From Acidobacteria subdivision 2 bacterium RH1 MAG20 (GTDB taxonomy: Bacteria; Acidobacteriota; Terriglobia; Terriglobales; Acidobacteriaceae), in the NCBI GenBank assembly GCA_002197545.1, contig NFUO01000160.1:1-64000 (forward strand): a stretch of 64,000 bases of DNA, in the 5' to 3' direction. Positions 1 through 8,890 of this stretch are shown here, piece by piece. A program made the position numbers and the translations under genes. Each line of letters opens with the position of its first letter. Within the stretch, counting starts at the first letter, position 1. A model generated the notes under the pieces. The model ran no database searches. It was not told the origin of the DNA and saw only the letters and a program-made list of their open reading frames with translations.

Positions 1-744
1 ATAGCTTTCGTTGATGACGGCTGTTGGGCCTTGTCCGGGACCGGCATCATCGGCAAGGTTTATGGCGCGACCGAGGATTGGCCGGATACCCAGCGCGTTG
101 AATGCATTTCCACTGACCATTTCTGCCGGAACCATCTCGGAGTGTCCGTCAACGGTAGCGGTCATCTCGACGTCCTTGAACGCAAGGAGATCCTGAAAGG
201 TCTCGGTCTTCTTTCGCAGCTCCTCAAATACCGGATAGGAAAAGGCAGTGCTGATCAGGCCGCCTCCGTCGGTGGAGGAGACGTCGCCCCAAACTGGAGG
301 GACAGGTTGTTCGTGGCCACTGACCCAGGCCAGCATCCGTAGTTCATGCGGGTTCTTTACCGGTAATGTGTCCAGTAGCACCTTCTTCGCGACAGTGAAG
401 ATAGCTGTGTTTGCGCCGATCCCGAGTGCAAGCGAAGATACGGCGATGAAGGTAAGCAATGGATTGCGGCGGAGCTGACGCGCACCAAAGCGCAGGTCAC
501 GCCAAAGAGTTGTCAGTGAGAGGAATGTTCGCAGCTCTCTGTGGCGCTGCTGCAACAATGTTGTATTGCCAAATTGACGCTGCGCTGCCGAAGCTGCGTC
601 GGCGGGAGCCATGCCCTGGCGGATGAATCGTTCTGTGAGCAGGCGGAGATGAGTTTGCACCTCGTCATTTAACTCGCCATCCATATTTTTCCGAGTGAAC
701 AATCCTCGGAGCTTTGCTGTGAAGATACTGAATGGCGAGAACAT
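1..744 (-). CDS. ADOP-type ABC transporter permease (MacB/FtsX-like), C-terminus beyond window
   Basis: The 248 codons visible here start at an ATG one base after the stop of the PadR gene. The N-terminus (about residues 1-80) is the soluble permease prefix domain typical of acidobacterial orphan permeases, with NDEVQTHLRLLTERFIRQGM. It is followed by RDLRFGARQLRRNPLLTF and a first membrane helix (SSLALGIGANTAIFTVAKKV), then the start of the periplasmic MacB-like core. Family knowledge: these proteins carry duplicated FtsX-like units, are about 800 residues long and lie beside PadR regulators without a dedicated ATPase; the substrate is unknown, with efflux or membrane-stress roles suggested. 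The gene runs off the left edge, so the transmembrane repeats are not visible. The single-base gap to the PadR gene implies one transcript. Confidence 0.9.
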   Translation of the reverse strand, partial: MFSPFSIFTAKLRGLFTRKNMDGELNDEVQTHLRLLTERFIRQGMAPADAASAAQRQFGNTTLLQQRHRELRTFLSLTTLWRDLRFGARQLRRNPLLTFIAVSSLALGIGANTAIFTVAKKVLLDTLPVKNPHELRMLAWVSGHEQPVPPVWGDVSSTDGGGLISTAFSYPVFEELRKKTETFQDLLAFKDVEMTATVDGHSEMVPAEMVSGNAFNALGIRPILGRAINLADDAGPGQGPTAVINESY

Positions 745-745
745 A

Positions 746-1090
746 TTATTTGCCTCCTTCCAGACGCAGGACGCGGCCGATGACGCCAGAGATTCGCCCC
801 CAGTTTTCTGTCTCGAGCGCTAGTTGTTTCAATCCACGCTTCGTTATGGAGTAGAACTTGGCTTTCCGATTGTTCTCGGATACGCCCCACTCCGAAGCGA
901 TACATCCCTGCTGTTGCAGACGGAGCAGGGAGGTATATACGGTTCCCTCGTTCAGGGTCAGCACGTCCTCGCTCAACTGTTCGATGCGGCGAGCGATGCC
1001 GAAGCCATGCAGTGGTCCCAGGGCCTGGAGAGTTTTGAGGATCATTAGATCCAGCGTGCCTTGTAATACTTCTGATTTTTCAGCGGTCAT
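746..1090 (-). CDS. PadR-family transcriptional regulator
   Basis: A 114-residue PadR winged-helix repressor. It opens with the family hallmark LQGTLDLMILKTLQALGPLHGFGIARRI in shortened form (LDLMILKTLQALGPLHGFGI), then EDVLTLNEGTVYTSLLRLQQ, the recognition helix and wing, and a short C-terminal helix. I chose the ATG at 1090 rather than the one at 1108 because AAAGGAAG lies five bases before it, while the upstream ATG has no ribosome binding site. The gene directly precedes the ADOP permease, the standard acidobacterial arrangement, so it very likely represses that permease and itself. The ligand is unknown. Confidence 0.92.
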   Translation of the reverse strand: MTAEKSEVLQGTLDLMILKTLQALGPLHGFGIARRIEQLSEDVLTLNEGTVYTSLLRLQQQGCIASEWGVSENNRKAKFYSITKRGLKQLALETENWGRISGVIGRVLRLEGGK

Positions 1091-1191
1091 AGCGCTTCCT
1101 TTGGACATTGCACAGAAGTTAGCACACTTCCTTTGGATTGTCCATAGGAGAGATCTAAAAATATTGATGACTGCGTCATGCGCGATGAACT

Positions 1192-2427
1192 TTAGTGGAT
1201 GAGCATGGAGACGATGGCGGCGGACATGAGGTTGGCCATGGTTCCGGCGAGCATGGCGCGGAGGCCGAGGCGGGCAAGGTCGTTGCGGCGCTCGGGGATG
1301 AGGGCGCCGATGCCTCCGATCTGGATGCCGATCGAGCTGAGGTTGGCGAAGCCGCAGAGAGCGAAGGTGGTGATGGTGAAGCTGCGCGGGGAGATGAGGG
1401 CCTTCTGCGCTCCGAGGTCGGTGTAGGCGATGAGCTCGTTGAGTACGGTACGGGTGCCGAGGAGGTTGCCGACGAGTCTGGCCTCGTGCCAGGGAATGCC
1501 GATGAGCCAGGCGACGGGAGCGAAGAAGAAGCCGAGAACTGCGTTGAGGCTGGTGGGGAAAGGGATGTGATGCGGCGCGAGGAAGTTGTGGACGCCGCCG
1601 AAGATGCCGTTGGCGAGACTCACCAGGGCTAGGAAGCTGATGAGCATGATGGCGACGTTGAAGGCGAGTGAACCGCCGTCGATGGTGCCGCGGGTGATGG
1701 CTCCGAGGAAGTTTTCGTTGCTGTGCTCTTCGGTAGGGGGCATCTTGACGATGCCGGCGGTGGCGGGGACTTCAGTCTCGGGGACGAGCATTTTGGAGAT
1801 GAGGATGGTGCCGGGGGCGGTCATGATGACGGCGGCGAGGAGGTCCGAGGCGTGGATGCCGTAGGCGATGTAGGCGGCCATGATTCCGCCGGAGACGTGG
1901 GCCATGCCCGAGGTCATGATGGTCATGAGCTCGGAGTAGGTGGCTCCGTTGAGGAAGGGGCGGATGGTGAGGGGGGCTTCGGTCTGTCCCATGAAGATGC
2001 TGGCGGCGACGTTGGTGGACTCGGCCCCGGAGATGCCCATGGTCTTTTGCATGACCCAGGCGAAGGCTCGGATGACGAGTTGCATGAATCCGATGTAATA
2101 GAGGACGGCGAAGAAGGCGGAGATAAAGATGATGGTGGGCAGGACGCGGAAGGCGAAGACGGCGACGGCGCTGTTGTTGCCTCCGAGCGGGCCGAAGACC
2201 ATCTCTGAACCGGCGACGGAGTTTTCAAGGAGCTTGTTGACGGCGCTGCCGGCGGCGGCGAGGAAACGTTGGCCGAGGGACGAATCGAGGACGATGAAGG
2301 CGAAGAAGAATTGCAGGCCGAGGCCCCAGGCTACGGTACGCCAGCGAATGGCGCGGCGATTGGTGGAGAAGGCGTAGGCGATGCCGATGAAGGCGATGAG
2401 TCCGAGAAGTCCGGTGAAACGAGCCAA
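1192..2427 (-). CDS. NupC-family concentrative nucleoside transporter
   Basis: A 411-residue polytopic inner-membrane protein of the CNT family, which takes up nucleosides with protons or sodium. It has the N-terminal helices (GLLGLIAFIGIAYAFSTN), the conserved gating region AASIFMGQTEAPLTIRPFL, and the substrate-binding segment ALCGFANLSSIGIQIGG near the C-terminus. Length matches bacterial NupC. It stands alone on the minus strand, but thymidine phosphorylase and cytidine deaminase, which act on imported pyrimidine nucleosides, are encoded about 16 kb away on the same strand. Specificity within nucleosides cannot be read from the sequence. Confidence 0.93.
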   Translation of the reverse strand: MARFTGLLGLIAFIGIAYAFSTNRRAIRWRTVAWGLGLQFFFAFIVLDSSLGQRFLAAAGSAVNKLLENSVAGSEMVFGPLGGNNSAVAVFAFRVLPTIIFISAFFAVLYYIGFMQLVIRAFAWVMQKTMGISGAESTNVAASIFMGQTEAPLTIRPFLNGATYSELMTIMTSGMAHVSGGIMAAYIAYGIHASDLLAAVIMTAPGTILISKMLVPETEVPATAGIVKMPPTEEHSNENFLGAITRGTIDGGSLAFNVAIMLISFLALVSLANGIFGGVHNFLAPHHIPFPTSLNAVLGFFFAPVAWLIGIPWHEARLVGNLLGTRTVLNELIAYTDLGAQKALISPRSFTITTFALCGFANLSSIGIQIGGIGALIPERRNDLARLGLRAMLAGTMANLMSAAIVSMLIH

Positions 2428-2535
2428 AGGGTGCTCCTGCGCGGGTGCAGCAAGTACGAATGATTGGGATGAGTGTACCGGGTGCGGAGGCAGGTATCCA
2501 AAGGTTTAGTGTGGGTGTTGGCTGTGAGTGAGGCT

Positions 2536-3807
2536 TTACAGGAGAGCGGGAGGGGCTATGTTCAGCTCGACCTGCGCGGGGGGCGCGGGCTTCTGTTTGA
2601 GCGTGTACATGCGCTGGTCAGCAATGCTGAGCAATTTCGTTGCGTCTTCGGCGTCGTCTGGATAGATGGAGATGCCAAGGCAAGCCGTCATGGTGAAGGA
2701 CTGACCATCGATGAGGATGGGTTTTTCGACGGCGGTCCGTATAGCGTTCAACAGTTGATCCAAGGCGTGAGCATCTTTAATGTCTGGAGCGATGAGGGTG
2801 AACTCGTCTCCCCCGAGACGGGCCACGGTGTGGCAGGCAGATAGATCTTCTCGAAGATTTTTTCCGACGCCGCGGAGTATCTGATCGCCGGCCTGATGGC
2901 CGAGAGAGTCGTTGATGCGCTTGAAGCCGTCGAGATCGAGAATGAGCAGGGCCAGGTGGTCGTTGGCGCGGCGGCAGCGAGTGAGAGCGCCGTTGAGGTG
3001 CTCCTCGAAGGAGCGGCGGTTAGGAAGGCCGGTGAGATGGTCGTGCAGAGCGAGCCATTGATTGCTGGAGACCTGCTCCTCCAGCATGACGAGAATCATG
3101 CCGATGGTGATGAGGGTCTTCTGCATGTTCCAGACGTGAGAGGCTATATCGGCATAGGCGCGATAGGTCACGATGAAGGGATGTACGAAGAAACAGAGGG
3201 CCCAGGTGAAGAAGCCCACAAGTATGGCCAGCCGGCCTGTGCTTTGACGTGGGAGACGTTGTACGTATTTTCGCGCTGCGATCGCATATACACCGCACAG
3301 ACTCCAATAGACTGCCTGCCGATACATGCCATGATTGACGAGAAAACCGATGGATAGCCATCCACAGATGTGGACCACTGTGACGAGCCAGGTGCGGTGG
3401 AGGTAAACGGAACTGGCGCCCGCGATGAAAAGGCCGACGGCGATGGCTGGATAGTATGGGGACGGTCTGTAGACATGCATGCCGTAGAGAGTGTTGACGG
3501 CGAGTAGAGGCAGAGTATTCAGCGCGAGGTAGATAAGCCGGACCTTCGGAGAGAGCGGATGCTTTCTGGAGTCCCAGGTGAAGACCACTCCAGCCAGGAG
3601 ATAGCAGTCGATGACGATGATGTGCAATAGCCTAATCGGCAACCCATGCTTCGCATAGAAGATGTGGGCAGACGATTCGACCAGTGTGATGAAGAGGCCG
3701 AGCAGCCAGATATCTGCTTGTTCATGCGGGTGGCGCCGACGCATGAGGAGGAGAATGACGATGAGAATCGCCAGGGCAGAGAGGTCGGGAAGGAAGGCGT
3801 AGTTCAT
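2536..3807 (-). CDS. Membrane-anchored diguanylate cyclase (GGDEF)
   Basis: This 423-residue protein makes cyclic di-GMP from two GTP. The N-terminal half (about 1-240) is a bundle of hydrophobic helices including LSALAILIVILLLMRRRHP. The C-terminal half is a GGDEF domain starting at LALHDHLTGLPNRRSFEEHL, with ILDLDGFKRINDSLGH and the intact catalytic loop ARLGGDEFTLIAPD. The RxxD inhibitory site, which should sit five residues before GGDEF, reads SACH, so product inhibition through that site is probably absent. The GTG at 3819 is an alternative start; neither start has a clear ribosome binding site, and I used the ATG. It ends with a short Pro-rich tail. Its neighbours give no clue about its input signal. 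Confidence 0.93.
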   Translation of the reverse strand: MNYAFLPDLSALAILIVILLLMRRRHPHEQADIWLLGLFITLVESSAHIFYAKHGLPIRLLHIIVIDCYLLAGVVFTWDSRKHPLSPKVRLIYLALNTLPLLAVNTLYGMHVYRPSPYYPAIAVGLFIAGASSVYLHRTWLVTVVHICGWLSIGFLVNHGMYRQAVYWSLCGVYAIAARKYVQRLPRQSTGRLAILVGFFTWALCFFVHPFIVTYRAYADIASHVWNMQKTLITIGMILVMLEEQVSSNQWLALHDHLTGLPNRRSFEEHLNGALTRCRRANDHLALLILDLDGFKRINDSLGHQAGDQILRGVGKNLREDLSACHTVARLGGDEFTLIAPDIKDAHALDQLLNAIRTAVEKPILIDGQSFTMTACLGISIYPDDAEDATKLLSIADQRMYTLKQKPAPPAQVELNIAPPALL

Positions 3808-4074
3808 CAAGCACCGCACAACTCATACTTTAGAAGTCAGTCAAACGGGCCCGTATAGCAAGCCCTTCTAAACCGAGGGCCGCTAGGTTTATTGATTATC
3901 CGCCAATTGGGAATAACGGAGCATTATTTTTCTGCGGCTATTGGCGAGATTGGGACAGCGGCGATGCGAAGGGGAGATCTGTCGCCGGTTAGACAGTATC
4001 GACCTATCGAAACGAGGCGAACTGGATAGAATGTGGTGAAAATAACGAGAAAATCTCGACACCATGAGCCAACC

Positions 4075-4133
4075 GCAGGTCCTTCGACTCCGCCTCACGC
4101 GATAAAACTGCGCGAGGCCCCGCTCAGGATGAC
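4075..4133. repeat. Dispersed palindromic repeat (CTTCG...GGATGAC type), degenerate copy
   Basis: The unit begins near CCTTCGACTCCGCC and ends in CTCAGGATGAC. Its centre is an inverted pair, CGCCTCACGC against GCGCGAGGCC. Related units ending in (A/G)GATGAC or GAATGAC occur at 19719, 31064 (opposite sense in proS) and 37641, so this is a dispersed non-coding family. Confidence 0.6.
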
Positions 4134-4398
4134 AATTTCTATATTGACCAATCACTTGCGCCTCATCTATATGTTGATCCAGGTTGCGAGTTGTTTTTTT
4201 GAGGGCTTCTAGGGCAATTGCCTGATGACGCGTTTACAGAACTGTAATGAGATTGTGCCACTTGCAGAACGCTTCCTTTTCTGACCCTCTTCCCATGGGT
4301 TGCGCCTAACCTTTGCTGCAATAAAGATTGACCCAAAAGGTACCAAAGCAGTAGTTACATCTCTGAAAGTTTACGGAGCGATAGTGGTGACGCGATTC

Positions 4399-4416
4399 TA
4401 TTCAAACGTTTGAATA
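4399..4416. promoter_or_regulatory. Putative LacI-family operator (perfect 18-bp palindrome)
   Basis: TATTCAAACGTTTGAATA is a perfect palindrome centred on CG, the layout recognised by LacI/GalR-family regulators. It ends 76 bases before the receptor start codon. Binding is inferred; no lacI-type gene is in the window. It suggests that the receptor, and perhaps the redox genes after it, respond to a carbohydrate. Confidence 0.55.
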
Positions 4417-4492
4417 TGAGATATGTGTGGAATTCAGATCTTGCTTTGATTCTATGAATGAGATGATTTCTTAAAAAATTAAGGAGACAGGG

Positions 4493-7400
4493 ATGCGACG
4501 TTATCTAAGAATTCTCTTTGTTTGTGCAATCTCAATGATTTTGGCCTCTACCCATGCCTATGCGGCTATTACGGGTTCCATTTCAGGAAGAGTGCTGGAT
4601 TCGAGCGGGGCGGTCATTCCGGGCGTGACCGTTATCGCGCTCAACCAGGAGACCGGCATCACACAGACGGTTACGACGAACGGTGAGGGCGTCTACACGT
4701 TTTCTGCACTCAACATTGGCCTGTATACGGTGAGCGTGTCCAAGTCTGGCTTCAAGGACTACAAGACGACAGGAATCAAGGTGGATGCAAACTCCGCGAT
4801 TCGCATCGATGTTCCCCTGGCTCTCGGCTCTGTTTCAGAGACGGAGGAGGTCCGCGCCAATGCCTTGCAGGTCGAGACGGAGAACACCCAACTGGGCGAG
4901 GTGATTGAGAGTGAAAAGATCACTTCGGTGCCTTTGAACGGTCGAGCGTTCACGGACCTTCTCGCTCTGCAGCCGGGCGTTTCTCCTTATAAGGGTACGA
5001 CGGAGCAAGGGCGCACTGTCTCCGGCGACTTGAACTCCGGCAATCAATCGGTCAACGGAGGGCGCGAAGCGTCGAATGCATACATGATCAACGGCGCAGA
5101 TGCGAACGAAGGTGTCTATAACGGCGCGGCGATCATCCCGAACCTTGATTCGATCTCTGAATTCCGCATCATCACGAACAACTTCGATGCGGAGTATGGG
5201 AACTTCAGCGGCGGTCAGGTCAATGTGGTCACGAAGTCGGGAACTAATAAGTACCATGGGGATGTTTTTGAATTCCTCCGTAATACGGACCTCGATGCAG
5301 CCAACTACTTTGATCAAGGCAAGCGAGGGGTATTTATCCAGAATATCTTTGGCGGCGTGATTGGCGGCCCGATCATGAGAGATAAGGCGTTTTTCTTTGG
5401 AGACTTTCAGGGAACAAAGCAGATAAGAGGAGCTACACAAAACTTCCAGGTGCCCTCGTTGGGTAACAGAGGGGGAACTTTTTCCGCAAATGATATCGGC
5501 GGGTCCGTGCAGGGTACGGGTTGGGCCAATACGCTCTCAAACCGTCTCGGCTATACGGTTACAGACGGGGAGACCTATTATGCGGATGGATGTAATTCGA
5601 CCGCGGATTGCGTGTTTCCTGGCGGCGTTATTCCACAGTCGGCATGGTCGCCTGCTGCCGTGGGCTTGCTGAAATATATTCCTCAACCTAATTCGGCTGA
5701 CAACCAGGGAAATCCCACCTATCAAACGGCTGCATTTTCCGCGAGGCTCTCCGACTACAAAGGAGCGATGCGAGCGGACGTCAATACTCGCTACGGGAAC
5801 CTGTTCGCTTACTACTTTTTGGACAACTTCAATGTGTCCGATCCATATGCCGGTGGAATCAGTGTCCCTGGGTTCGATTCCGCAAATCAGGGCCGAGCGC
5901 AGATGACCAATCTTGGGTTGACGAGCATCTTGCCTAATAATGCCGTGAACGATTTCCGCTTCACGTACATGCGCGTCATCAACCACCTGGGGCTACCCCA
6001 AGGCGGTTTGGGAGTGAGCCTTGCTTCTCTGGGATTTGTCACTCCATGGGGACCGCAGGGAGGTATTGACTCGATCAGCCCGGCGTATGCAGGCGTGCCG
6101 AATATTGGGTTCAATAACTTCAGCCTTGGCACACCGGCCGATACCCTGGGGCAATATAACAACACGTTCCAGTGGCTCGACAGCTATACCAAGGTCTTTG
6201 GAAAGCACACACTCAAGGCAGGCGTGAACTACCACTACGACCAGATCAATGAACGAAATTACTATGGAGCGAATGGACAGTTCAGCTTTGGGGGGCAAGA
6301 GACAGGAAGCGACTTCGCTGACTTCCTGTTAGGCGCGGTCCCATCGGGTGGAGGGTTTATTCAAGCCAGCCAGCAGATACTGGACTCGCGTAGCCACTAT
6401 GCCGGAGCGTATGCACAGGACACCTTCAGGGTTATGCCCAACCTGGTGCTGAACTACGGTCTTCGTTATGAAGTTACGACACCTTGGTATGACACGCAAA
6501 ATAAACTGGAGACAATTATTCCAGGTGTCCAGTCAGTCGTCTTCCCGGGCGCCCCGAAGGGCTACCTGGTTCCAGGCGACCCCGGAGTCGCGCGGACACT
6601 GGCGCCGATCCAATGGCATAACTTTGCTCCACGCTTTGGTTTCAATTTTTCTCCGCAAACGACCAATGGATTTCTGGCGAAGCTTACCGGCGGTCCTGAC
6701 AATATGAGCGTTCGCGGTGGATACGGGGTGTTCTATACCAATATTCAGGACGCAACCGGCTTCGTTGAAGTGGGGGACGCTCCTTTCGGGATTTTTTATT
6801 CGAATTCGACGCCTACGCAACTAGAGGCGCCCTATCTCAATCGGACTACTGGGGCCAACGGTCCACAGCCATTCCCTTTCAAGTTTCCTCCTACGAATGT
6901 GTCTCCTTCCAATCCGGATACCACCTTTGATTGGGCTGCGGCTGAGCCGATCGCCGGGGCAGCCGTTCTCGACGTTAATGACAAAGTCCCTTACACGCAA
7001 AGCTTTTATTTGGGGGTGCAGCGACAATTTGGCCCCAAGACCGTATTCAGCATGAACTATGTTGGGAATGTCGGACGCAAGCTACTGACGTTTGAAGAGG
7101 CGAACCCTGGAGATCAGGCACTTTGTCTGGCGTTGAGCGATCCGGCTGCGCTTGCTCCTGGCGAAACACCCTGCGGGCCGGGCCAGGAGGGCAATATTTA
7201 CACTCGCGCCAATGGCCAGGTAGTCGAAGGCATGCGCCCGACGTTGGGTATCGCCTTTGGCAGCAATCCTTATATGAGGACGTCTGCAAGCTCCGGTTAC
7301 AATTCTTTGCAGACGAGCCTTCAACACACCAGCAAGTACGCCGAGTTTCTTCTGGGGTATACCTTCGCCAAGTCGATGGACAATGGCTCCGGGGCGTCGG

Positions 7401-7993
7401 ACGTCACGAATGTGTTGAACCCGAAGCTGAGCCGTGGCCTGTCGAACTTCGACGTGACGCATAACTTCGTTGTCAGTTACACGCTGCAACTGCCGTTCAA
7501 CAACTTTATCGGGAAGAGCGGATGGTCTGAGCAGATCACCAAGGGATGGGCGGTCTCCGGCATTACGACGCTGGCAAGCGGACTGCCTATTACTATCTCG
7601 GAGAACGACGACCAGTCTCTTACCGGAATGGGTGGAGTCGATACTCCAAATTACAACCCTGGAATGGGTAGTCTGAGCGGCAACCATAATCCGAGGAAGG
7701 CCGGGAACTACTTCAATACCAGCTTGTTTACGCAGGAGCCTCTTGGCCAATTTGGTACTTCCAGACGCCGCTTCTTCCATGGCCCTGGCATCAACAACAC
7801 AGACCTTGCCCTTTTGCGGAAGTTTCAGTTCACTGAAGGGACAGCTCTGCAGTTCAGGGCTGAGGCATTCAATGTCTTCAATCACGCGCAGTTCAACAAT
7901 CCTTCGGGCAATTGGAACAGCAGCAGCTTTGGAATTGTTACCTCGGCAAAAGATCCACGCATCATGCAGGTCGCTTTGAAGTTTTTATTCTGA
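4493..7993 (+). CDS. Oar-like TonB-dependent receptor with carboxypeptidase-regulatory domain
   Basis: A 1166-residue outer-membrane transporter. A signal peptide (about 1-25, ending THAYA) is followed by a carboxypeptidase-regulatory/Ig-like domain (about 27-110: GSISGRVLDSSGAVIPGVTV). Then come a plug domain (VPLNGRAFTDLLALQPGV; DFRGGQ-type segment EYGNFSGGQVNVVTKSG) and a long beta-barrel with many Gly/aromatic strands. It ends with ...KDPRIMQVALKFLF, a C-terminal Phe as expected for BAM-dependent insertion. Start supported by AAGGAGA eight bases upstream. Acidobacterial proteins of this class are thought to import oligosaccharides or other large substrates in the manner of SusC. It sits behind a LacI-type palindrome and upstream of the periplasmic oxidation genes, which suggests that it supplies their substrate; this is inference. 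Confidence 0.93.
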   Translation: MRRYLRILFVCAISMILASTHAYAAITGSISGRVLDSSGAVIPGVTVIALNQETGITQTVTTNGEGVYTFSALNIGLYTVSVSKSGFKDYKTTGIKVDANSAIRIDVPLALGSVSETEEVRANALQVETENTQLGEVIESEKITSVPLNGRAFTDLLALQPGVSPYKGTTEQGRTVSGDLNSGNQSVNGGREASNAYMINGADANEGVYNGAAIIPNLDSISEFRIITNNFDAEYGNFSGGQVNVVTKSGTNKYHGDVFEFLRNTDLDAANYFDQGKRGVFIQNIFGGVIGGPIMRDKAFFFGDFQGTKQIRGATQNFQVPSLGNRGGTFSANDIGGSVQGTGWANTLSNRLGYTVTDGETYYADGCNSTADCVFPGGVIPQSAWSPAAVGLLKYIPQPNSADNQGNPTYQTAAFSARLSDYKGAMRADVNTRYGNLFAYYFLDNFNVSDPYAGGISVPGFDSANQGRAQMTNLGLTSILPNNAVNDFRFTYMRVINHLGLPQGGLGVSLASLGFVTPWGPQGGIDSISPAYAGVPNIGFNNFSLGTPADTLGQYNNTFQWLDSYTKVFGKHTLKAGVNYHYDQINERNYYGANGQFSFGGQETGSDFADFLLGAVPSGGGFIQASQQILDSRSHYAGAYAQDTFRVMPNLVLNYGLRYEVTTPWYDTQNKLETIIPGVQSVVFPGAPKGYLVPGDPGVARTLAPIQWHNFAPRFGFNFSPQTTNGFLAKLTGGPDNMSVRGGYGVFYTNIQDATGFVEVGDAPFGIFYSNSTPTQLEAPYLNRTTGANGPQPFPFKFPPTNVSPSNPDTTFDWAAAEPIAGAAVLDVNDKVPYTQSFYLGVQRQFGPKTVFSMNYVGNVGRKLLTFEEANPGDQALCLALSDPAALAPGETPCGPGQEGNIYTRANGQVVEGMRPTLGIAFGSNPYMRTSASSGYNSLQTSLQHTSKYAEFLLGYTFAKSMDNGSGASDVTNVLNPKLSRGLSNFDVTHNFVVSYTLQLPFNNFIGKSGWSEQITKGWAVSGITTLASGLPITISENDDQSLTGMGGVDTPNYNPGMGSLSGNHNPRKAGNYFNTSLFTQEPLGQFGTSRRRFFHGPGINNTDLALLRKFQFTEGTALQFRAEAFNVFNHAQFNNPSGNWNSSSFGIVTSAKDPRIMQVALKFLF

Positions 7994-8010
7994 CGCCAAC
8001 TGAACTCGGG

Positions 8011-8044
8011 CGATGGAGGATAGGTATGCTGCTATTCTCCATCG
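8011..8044 (+). promoter_or_regulatory. Stem-loop between receptor and cytochrome genes
   Basis: CGATGGAGGATAG (8011-8023) pairs with CTATTCTCCATCG (8032-8044) with one mismatch and an 8-base loop. No U-tract follows, so it is more likely an mRNA-processing or stabilising hairpin, or a leaky attenuator, than a strong terminator. It would let the receptor be made at a different level from the downstream operon. Confidence 0.45.
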
Positions 8045-8086
8045 CTTCGCAACTTGCTTTGAGCCACATAATAGGTTTGCCCGTAA

Positions 8087-8890
8087 ATGAAGGTTCTATT
8101 TTCTATTGCCTTGCTTGCTGCTGCGACGAGTCTTTTTCCTGCGACTCTTTACGCGCAGCAAAAGGACACAGCCTCAGGCGAGCGCATCTTCTCGTCCGAC
8201 TGTGCAGCCTGTCATGGTTCCGATGGCCGCGGCGGGGAACGGGCTCCTGACATTGCGACTCGCCGCAACGTCATCACGCTTACTGACACCGATCTTGAAG
8301 CTATCGTCAATAAAGGCCTTCCCGGTGTGGGGATGCCGCCTTTTGGCTATCTGGGGGACCAGAGGGTGAACGATGTGGTGGCTTATCTTCGCGTTCTGCA
8401 GGGGAAAGTTGCCGTCGAAAAGGTGGTCGGCGATTCCAAGGCCGGCCGAACTCTTTTCTACGGCAAAGCGGGATGCTCCAAATGCCACATGGTGAACGGA
8501 GAGGGCGGCTTTATTGCCACCGATCTCTCGACCTTTGGCGATAGTACCTCTGCCGCCAACCTTCGCAGTGTCATCGTCGATCCCGACCAGAACCTGCAGC
8601 CCACGTCGAAGGTGGTTGAGATCCGTACGCTGAGCGGCCAGAGCATCTCCGGTCTTCTGCGCGATGAGGACAACTTCAACATCTCTCTTCAGACTGAGGA
8701 TGGACGCTTCCGCATGTACTCCAAGGCGAAGCTGGCCAGTGTCGTCCATACCTCGCACTCCATCATGCCTAACGACTATGGATCGAAGCTCTCCAGCAAA
8801 GAGCTAGAGGATCTCGTGAGTTTTCTCGTTACAACTGCTGTTTCCACTCCGCACCCACCTGCGCGCTCCAACAGAAGGGAAAGACAATGA
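8087..8890 (+). CDS. Secreted di-heme cytochrome c
   Basis: A 267-residue exported electron carrier. A signal peptide (about 1-23, ending LYAQ) is followed by two c-type heme sites, CAACH at 39-43 and CSKCH at 130-134, each opening a cytochrome c domain. A likely axial Met of the first domain lies in GVGMPPFGYL. The remainder (about 150-250) resembles the heme-binding domain family seen in cytochrome/dehydrogenase fusions (DNFNISLQTEDGRFRMYSKA). Its stop overlaps the next gene's start (ATGA). First gene of the cluster, it is the obvious acceptor of electrons from the PQQ-type dehydrogenase encoded three genes downstream, and may pass them to the multicopper oxidase or to a terminal oxidase. 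The partner assignment is inferred from context. Confidence 0.92.
   Translation: MKVLFSIALLAAATSLFPATLYAQQKDTASGERIFSSDCAACHGSDGRGGERAPDIATRRNVITLTDTDLEAIVNKGLPGVGMPPFGYLGDQRVNDVVAYLRVLQGKVAVEKVVGDSKAGRTLFYGKAGCSKCHMVNGEGGFIATDLSTFGDSTSAANLRSVIVDPDQNLQPTSKVVEIRTLSGQSISGLLRDEDNFNISLQTEDGRFRMYSKAKLASVVHTSHSIMPNDYGSKLSSKELEDLVSFLVTTAVSTPHPPARSNRRERQ

Larger units (their letters stand above)
3808..4492. other. Intergenic region upstream of the TonB-dependent receptor
   Basis: This 685-base gap separates the divergent diguanylate cyclase and receptor genes. It holds a degenerate palindromic repeat (4075-4133), an AT-rich stretch and a perfect LacI-type palindrome (4399-4416). The receptor's ribosome binding site AAGGAGA lies just before 4493. 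No convincing coding sequence was seen. Confidence 0.7.
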
